Below, piece after piece: positions 59,064 through 64,000 of a DNA stretch of 64,000 nt (within the stretch, counting starts at the first letter, position 1; the number at the start of each line of letters is the position of its first letter). The position numbers were made by a program, and so were the translations under genes. The notes under the pieces were generated by a model. That model was not told the DNA's origin. It searched no databases and worked only from the letters and a program-made list of their open reading frames with translations. Source of the stretch: Plumapathes pennacea (taxonomy: Eukaryota > Cnidaria > Anthozoa > Antipatharia > Myriopathidae); assembly GCA_964036295.1 (NCBI GenBank), contig OZ038470.1, positions 14,637,578 to 14,701,577 on the forward strand. The letters are read 5' to 3'.

Positions 59064-60375
59064 TTTCGTAATTGTAAAATACTTTACTTACGAGACCTTA
59101 TTAAAACGCACGACTCTAAAGCGATCATTATAAATTATCGTCACTCGATCATAATTATTCACCTTCTCCGTATTTTAGTCGGTCAAAAGAAGAACCGTGA
59201 ACTGAATGGCCAAGCAAAGTCTTAGTTCAATAGATTTCCTGATATATATTTTTAAAATTGAAACACACAATAATATTCCCTTCAGCTTGGGCTGTTATGT
59301 CTAAAGAAAGCGAGAAAACGTGGGCTTTGGAAAACGAGAAAACTTGGGCTTGTGACGCAAGCTTGCAGGTATGTAGTTTGCTAAGCTCTTGTCGAAGTAG
59401 AGAGGTGATATTGATTCACTTAAAATGGTTAAGGTAATTCAGACTGAAACAATAACAACGAGCCTTAAAACATTATCAGTCTTACATAAACAACATCGAC
59501 TTACATCCAAAACAATTTTATATTCTCCCATCAAAGACGAACCTCGATAATCTGCAAAAGGGCCGCAGTGTCACAATAGTACTAATGTACTATTCCAACC
59601 GATTCTGAGAAACTACTCCTTTTCTTTGTAGTAAAAGCAATCTTTATACATTTACTGACACGCTTCACTAAAATGAACCAACGATTATGTTATTCAGCTA
59701 AACGAAAGAATATCTATATTCTTGTACTACAGAACTGCATGTATACTGTACCAAGCCAGTTCCTATGTATACTGATAGTTCCTCTGGAAGCAAAATCTTA
59801 GGCAAGGACCTGAACCGTATGTTTAAGCCGCCGATCATAAAGTGGAGTGATTAATAACTATTGCTCGAGAAAGGACACGAAGTCACCTGCGTTGAAGAAC
59901 AGGAACTCCTAAATAGATATCTTGAACAAAAGACTTGGAAGCAATTTAAACCGTAGACTTGTCCGCCATACGGTTAGGTATTTTGTAGTATTTTGGATTC
60001 AAAATCTCAACGTCGATTGTGTATGCCACGTGCATGTCACAAAGTGGTTTGACGCAGGCGGCCTAAATTTAATCAGTCCTTGGAATGGACTCATTTAAGC
60101 CAGTGAATTACAAAGAGCTTACATGCAGTGGCAATAGCTGTACAAATTGAAACAGAATGCTGTGTTATTTTTAAGGCATAATCTAACTTATTTAAATTGT
60201 CGCTTTTAAAACAGGCCAAATCCTTCAACCTGTCATGGCCATAATATCACTAGACTTCAATGCGCAAAGCTTGTAAGCAGATCACGACCTTACTGAATAA
60301 AGCACGAATCGTATCAACACGATACAAAACTCGTTCGGATATGTATATATTTGACACTCAGAGAGAAAAACACAA

Positions 60376-60406
<31 letters not shown>

Positions 60407-61190
60407 TCTATTATACATATATCAATTAACTCTATACCTTGAGCATCACCTGTGTGTCGTTCTAGCCGGAGTTCATTGTATTTACTCAACAAACTGGAGC
60501 AAAGACTCAAGTGTAAGTAATTAGTAACAAACATTTCACATCCTTCGCCTTGGCCAAATAAGTTGCTTGTCTTAGCCTGCCCCTAAAATTCAGCTCAGGT
60601 TTGTGGCCGAAAAAATAACTCCTTATTCTAAAATTCAAGAATACTATGAGACACTCATCTGTTACCAAGCGGCTGGTTTAGTATTTTTGTGTGCTGCACT
60701 TCAGGCTCACATGTTGGACCATAGAAAAGGACCATGATATTCATCGGTTCGTATGCTGCAGTTCAACTGCTATATAGAAACGCCCAGAGACTTCTTAAAA
60801 AGACCACAGTACGAAAATAGAATTGCTGAACCGAAGAGAGATCACGTACGCATTTCTATATCTACAAAGGTCGGTATTCTGGTTCTTTCTCGAACTGCTT
60901 TATGTTGTAAGAAGTATTTCTACGCCTAGTTATCATGCATTGATCGTGTTCTCACCCAAAGAAGTCAATCCATTTTCATAATCCCAGCTGGGCATCATTA
61001 ATTTTCTCGCACAACTGGAACAACAAATTTGACTGGATCACGTACGCACCTTATTCGGAAAGGAAAGTATTTTCTCTGCACTGTGACGGATCCAATGCCT
61101 CTTGTGTACTCCTAGAAGGGCAGCCGAGTAGACAAGGAGAAAGGGGCGGAGAGATACCACGAGTCCCAAGCAATCTCAGCACTGACCAAA
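59064..61190. other. Gene-poor spacer with a (TA)n microsatellite
   Basis: No supported gene. A TATATATA tract lies at about 60380-60420. CTTGGGCTTGTGACGCAAGC near 59345 is locally repetitive (two AAAACGTGGGCTTTGG-like words). Confidence 0.4.
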
Positions 61191-61380
61191 ACTCTAGCAC
61201 ATTCGTATCTGATAACAACTCAGACGTGTGGCTTTTGACCTGTGATTACAGTACTTGGTCTCAGGCGCTATTATTGGTGGCCTCGAGCGGTTTGGAAATT
61301 TCTTGAAATATTTCTTCCATATTGTGAGTCCGTCGTCTAATAAAGCAACAACCTCCCGCCGTTTTCGCGCAAGTGTCCAA

Positions 61381-61743
61381 TCAGAGGAGCGAACGAGCGA
61401 CAAATGACCTGGCATAATAAATGTTTAATTGCTTTGTTTTGACGTGTTGAGGGGTGTATGTTTGCCGAAAGAGCAGTTCAAGCAAGCAAGAGAACATCGC
61501 GGCGTTTTTGCGCATTGTTGTGAAAACGGCTAAACGGAAATCAGCCATACCTAAAAAGGCGTGAACCAATCCTGCAAAGCGTTTAGGGCGCTCCTGAGGT
61601 TGCATGGCATTGTGGGATAGTTTAGGGCGCACATAGAAGGCTTTTGACAATCGCTTCAAAATAAAACTATTCACCAATGGTCGTTCGTGTCTGCCTCGAA
61701 ACATTCGGTACATGCATGCAGCTGACAACAAATTGAAGGCCAT
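61381..61743 (-). CDS. Hypothetical 120-residue open frame
   Basis: ATG in a favourable AAAATGG context at 61743, open for 120 codons, basic, with no recognised domain. Part of it reads across GCATTGTGGGATAG, a word common in transposon-derived repeats, so it may lie in a dispersed element. No splice sites or poly(A) signal support it. Confidence 0.2.
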   Translation of the reverse strand: MAFNLLSAACMYRMFRGRHERPLVNSFILKRLSKAFYVRPKLSHNAMQPQERPKRFAGLVHAFLGMADFRLAVFTTMRKNAAMFSCLLELLFRQTYTPQHVKTKQLNIYYARSFVARSLL

Positions 61744-62030
61744 TTTATCAAATAAATTACTCAGTTGTATAAAGCTTACTTTGTATCGAAACTGGTCGAC
61801 TTTATCACATACACATATTTTTGGTTACAGTGTATGTAGCAAACACCTAATTCTATACAAAATATATGAGTGACCACTGGAGGCATGAGAGTGCTTCTAG
61901 TGCTGGAGTGGTGTTACCATGAGCAAACACTCAATTCTACAGGCACCAAATTAAATATGCTACAATATCATCTAAATATCATCATAAGCAATGGACAGTA
62001 TAGTACAGCAAAGCTCTGGACATTTGGACT

Positions 62031-62349
62031 GGGGGGTACTCCCATATATGAGCCATATAAATATGTGCTGCCCCAAAGGGTATCATTTTCAGCACTTTAG
62101 TCTGAAATAGGGTATCAATTTCGAGCCTTTGGTCTGGGATAGGGTCAGAGATTTTTATATTTTATCTGAAATAGGGTCAAAAATTGGACATTTTGGTCCC
62201 AACTAGGGTTGAAAATCCCAAATTTTGATCTGAAATTGGGTCTAAAATCCCAATTTTGAAATAAGGTTAGGGTTTTCAGTCCCAGGCAGCACACTCCCAC
62301 CCACAAGTTTAAGGAGTGCACTTCACCCCCCTCCCCCCCCCCTCCCCCT
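62031..62349. mobile_element. GGGTACTCCC-type MITE, copy 3
   Basis: Opens GGGGGGTACTCCCATATATG, has CCCCAAAGGGTATCATTTTC and a run of diverged TCTGAAATAGGGT words, and closes with a C-rich end after AAGGAGTGCAC. Clearly homologous to 12217-12518. Confidence 0.7.
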
Positions 62350-62724
62350 TGTGGGACTTTGGATAACCAGGCTCTGAAGTGGGAATGTTAAACTGTTCAT
62401 CAGTAACTCTGGCAGTGTAATCCTCTTCTAACTAATTCTAACAGAAGAAACTTAAATGAACTTACTCTGGTAGCTAGTCCACAGACCATGTCTTTCTCGA
62501 AAAGTAATTATAATATTCGGAGAAAAACTCTCAAACATGTATAATGCCACAGACTGAACAACATACATATCGGGGAAGACTCTCTTTTGTTACCTCTTCT
62601 GTTGGCAGTCACATCATCCTTGCCGCAGGAGTGGCTAATCTCAGATAAGGGATGGAAAGTCACAATTCTCCACCTGCACTCTCTTAGGATATCTTCCCCA
62701 AGTCTCTGTGGGAAAGCTGTTAGT

Positions 62725-63415
62725 TCAGATCAGTTAACCCTTTCACCCCCAAGAATGATCAGCTTCAATTTTCTCTTTTCAGTCTCCCACCAGAAATATA
62801 TCAAACGGTATGGAGAACTTGGCATTTGATACCTTGCATAAATAATAGCTGATGAAAACATCAATTTTCATTTCATCACTCATACATTTTCTTATTTTAT
62901 GGTTGGGAGAATTTGTTCGTTCAGATCAGTTAACCCTTTCACTCCAAAGAATGATCAGCTTCAATGTTCTCTTTTCAGTCTCCCACCAGAAATATATCAA
63001 ACGGTATGGAGAACTTGGCATTTGATACCTTGCTCGTATTACAGCAGATTGGACTATCAATAATTCTCACTACATCACTCATACATTTTCCTTATAAAAG
63101 TTTAGGAGAATGTACATTTTAATCTTGGGAGTAAAAGGGTTAAAGCTAGCCTGGCAGAGTTCATGTGAGAAGTAAATCGAGTCGTATCGTAAAAAAAAAA
63201 AAAAAAAAAAAAAAAATCAGCAGGGCTTGCAAGAGTGATCATCTTCAATTTTCTCCTTCAGCTTCTCAATAGAAATACATCATACAGTAAAGAGAACTTG
63301 GCATTTGATCCCTTGCTCAGATAAAAACTGACAAACTATCAATTTTCACTACATCACCCAAACATTTTCTTCCTAAAAGGTTGGGAGAATCTATATTTTG
63401 AGTGAAAGGGTTAAT
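62725..63415. repeat. Three copies of a roughly 200-base repeat with TTAACCCTTT ends
   Basis: Copies at about 62725-62917, 62918-63142 and 63216-63415 share GAATGATCAGCTTCAATTTT, AGAAATATATCAAACGGTAT and GAACTTGGCATTTGATACC. The second copy has inverted ends: GTTAACCCTTTCACTCC and GGGAGTAAAAGGGTTAA, so it may be a MITE that multiplied in tandem. A poly-A run lies at about 63190-63217. Confidence 0.65.
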
Positions 63416-63894
63416 ATAGTAAACCGTCCTCATTCTTCTTGCTTTTCTTGCAAAGAGTCCACTGCGCCATCTTTGGCTTGACATTGTCATTGTCTGACAC
63501 ACTCTGTACTGGAATTTTATACAAGAATTAGCTGTACGCCCAAGGATGATTGAACAGAATTTTGGACATCTCCTGCTGGATGACAAATTGAACAAACTTT
63601 ACTTAGCATAATGCTAATGCTGTACAAACACAGGTGACCCAGGCTGCAGGGAGTATAACTGTTCCATATAAACTACAAAACTCAAAATAGACAAAAGGGA
63701 CACAGGAGACCACTACTAAAAGATAGAGAACATTTATTTCGAGTTTAATTATCAAATGCTATGTTAAAATTTCCATACACCCTTATATGAATGACTTATG
63801 CAAAAAATATACCCCTTGGAGTCTGGGCCATCTGTAGTACAAGTATTTGGAATAAGTACTTGATCTATAAATTATAAATATAGGTCCCAGCTGT

Positions 63895-63966
63895 AACCCC
63901 CCCGGGCAACCCCGGGGATTTGTCAGACCTGGTTGCCCAGGGGGGGGGGGGGGGGGGGGGGGGGGG
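63895..63966. repeat. Hairpin and 27-base G run
   Basis: CCCGGGCAACC pairs with GGTTGCCCAGGG, followed by a G run at 63940-63966. It may be the end of a transposable element; homopolymer length is not reliable. Confidence 0.5.
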
Positions 63967-64000
63967 AATTTGCACGCGAACCGTAAAAAGTTAATAAGAA

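Noticed and set aside
61194-61415. A 73-codon minus-strand frame
   Set aside because: No start context, splice signal or recognisable motif; it overlaps the better-placed hypothetical frame at 61381-61743.

Overview
The window looks like a nuclear contig of an invertebrate animal, most likely an anthozoan cnidarian such as a coral or sea anemone. It is AT-rich, genes are split by GT-AG introns, CpG-rich promoter-like patches occur, and more than half is satellite, foldback and MITE-like sequence. No bacterial operons, CRISPR arrays or phage genes were seen. The taxon is an inference from gene content and repeat style.

Layout. (1) 1-5.3 kb: three tandem minus-strand first exons of small secreted precursors. 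Each has a signal peptide followed directly by Gln and a two-cysteine loop, ending in a dibasic site (GKR in two of them). Two have a matching second exon, stop codon and poly(A) signal. (2) 5.3-8.1 kb: no gene recognised. (3) 8.5-18.3 kb: a plus-strand, multi-exon gene of unknown family (12.1-13.9 kb, with one decayed duplicate exon) behind a CpG-rich patch near 9.1 kb. It is surrounded by hairpins, a foldback, two GGGTACTCCC-type elements and a 170-bp satellite. Arms of one inverted repeat lie on both sides. (4) 19.1-20.2 kb: a TIR element. (5) 20.7-44.9 kb: a mosaic of modules P, A, B and C in the order P-A-B-C-A-B, P-A-B-C-A-B, P-A-B-C. B is a 90-bp satellite and C is a giant foldback. (6) 45.2-49.8 kb: two satellites (318 bp and 173 bp), each with a three-unit higher-order period, separated by a dead LINE fragment. 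(7) 50.8-52.6 kb: a promoter-like motif cluster and a tandem series of six tRNA-like units, most with oligo-T tails. (8) 53.0-58.1 kb: a minus-strand SAMD11-like gene (SAND + SAM domains), the best-recognised gene here. Its introns carry a 13-bp minisatellite, a short palindromic MITE and a hairpin MITE. (9) 58.9-64 kb: a candidate 48-residue small protein, then mostly noncoding sequence with MITEs and tandem repeats.

The genes do not form a pathway. The SAMD11-like protein is expected in the nucleus in Polycomb-type repression. The small precursors are expected in the secretory pathway. The most novel items are the putative cyclic-peptide precursor cluster, the nested segmental duplication built from a satellite and a foldback, and the tandem tRNA-like units.
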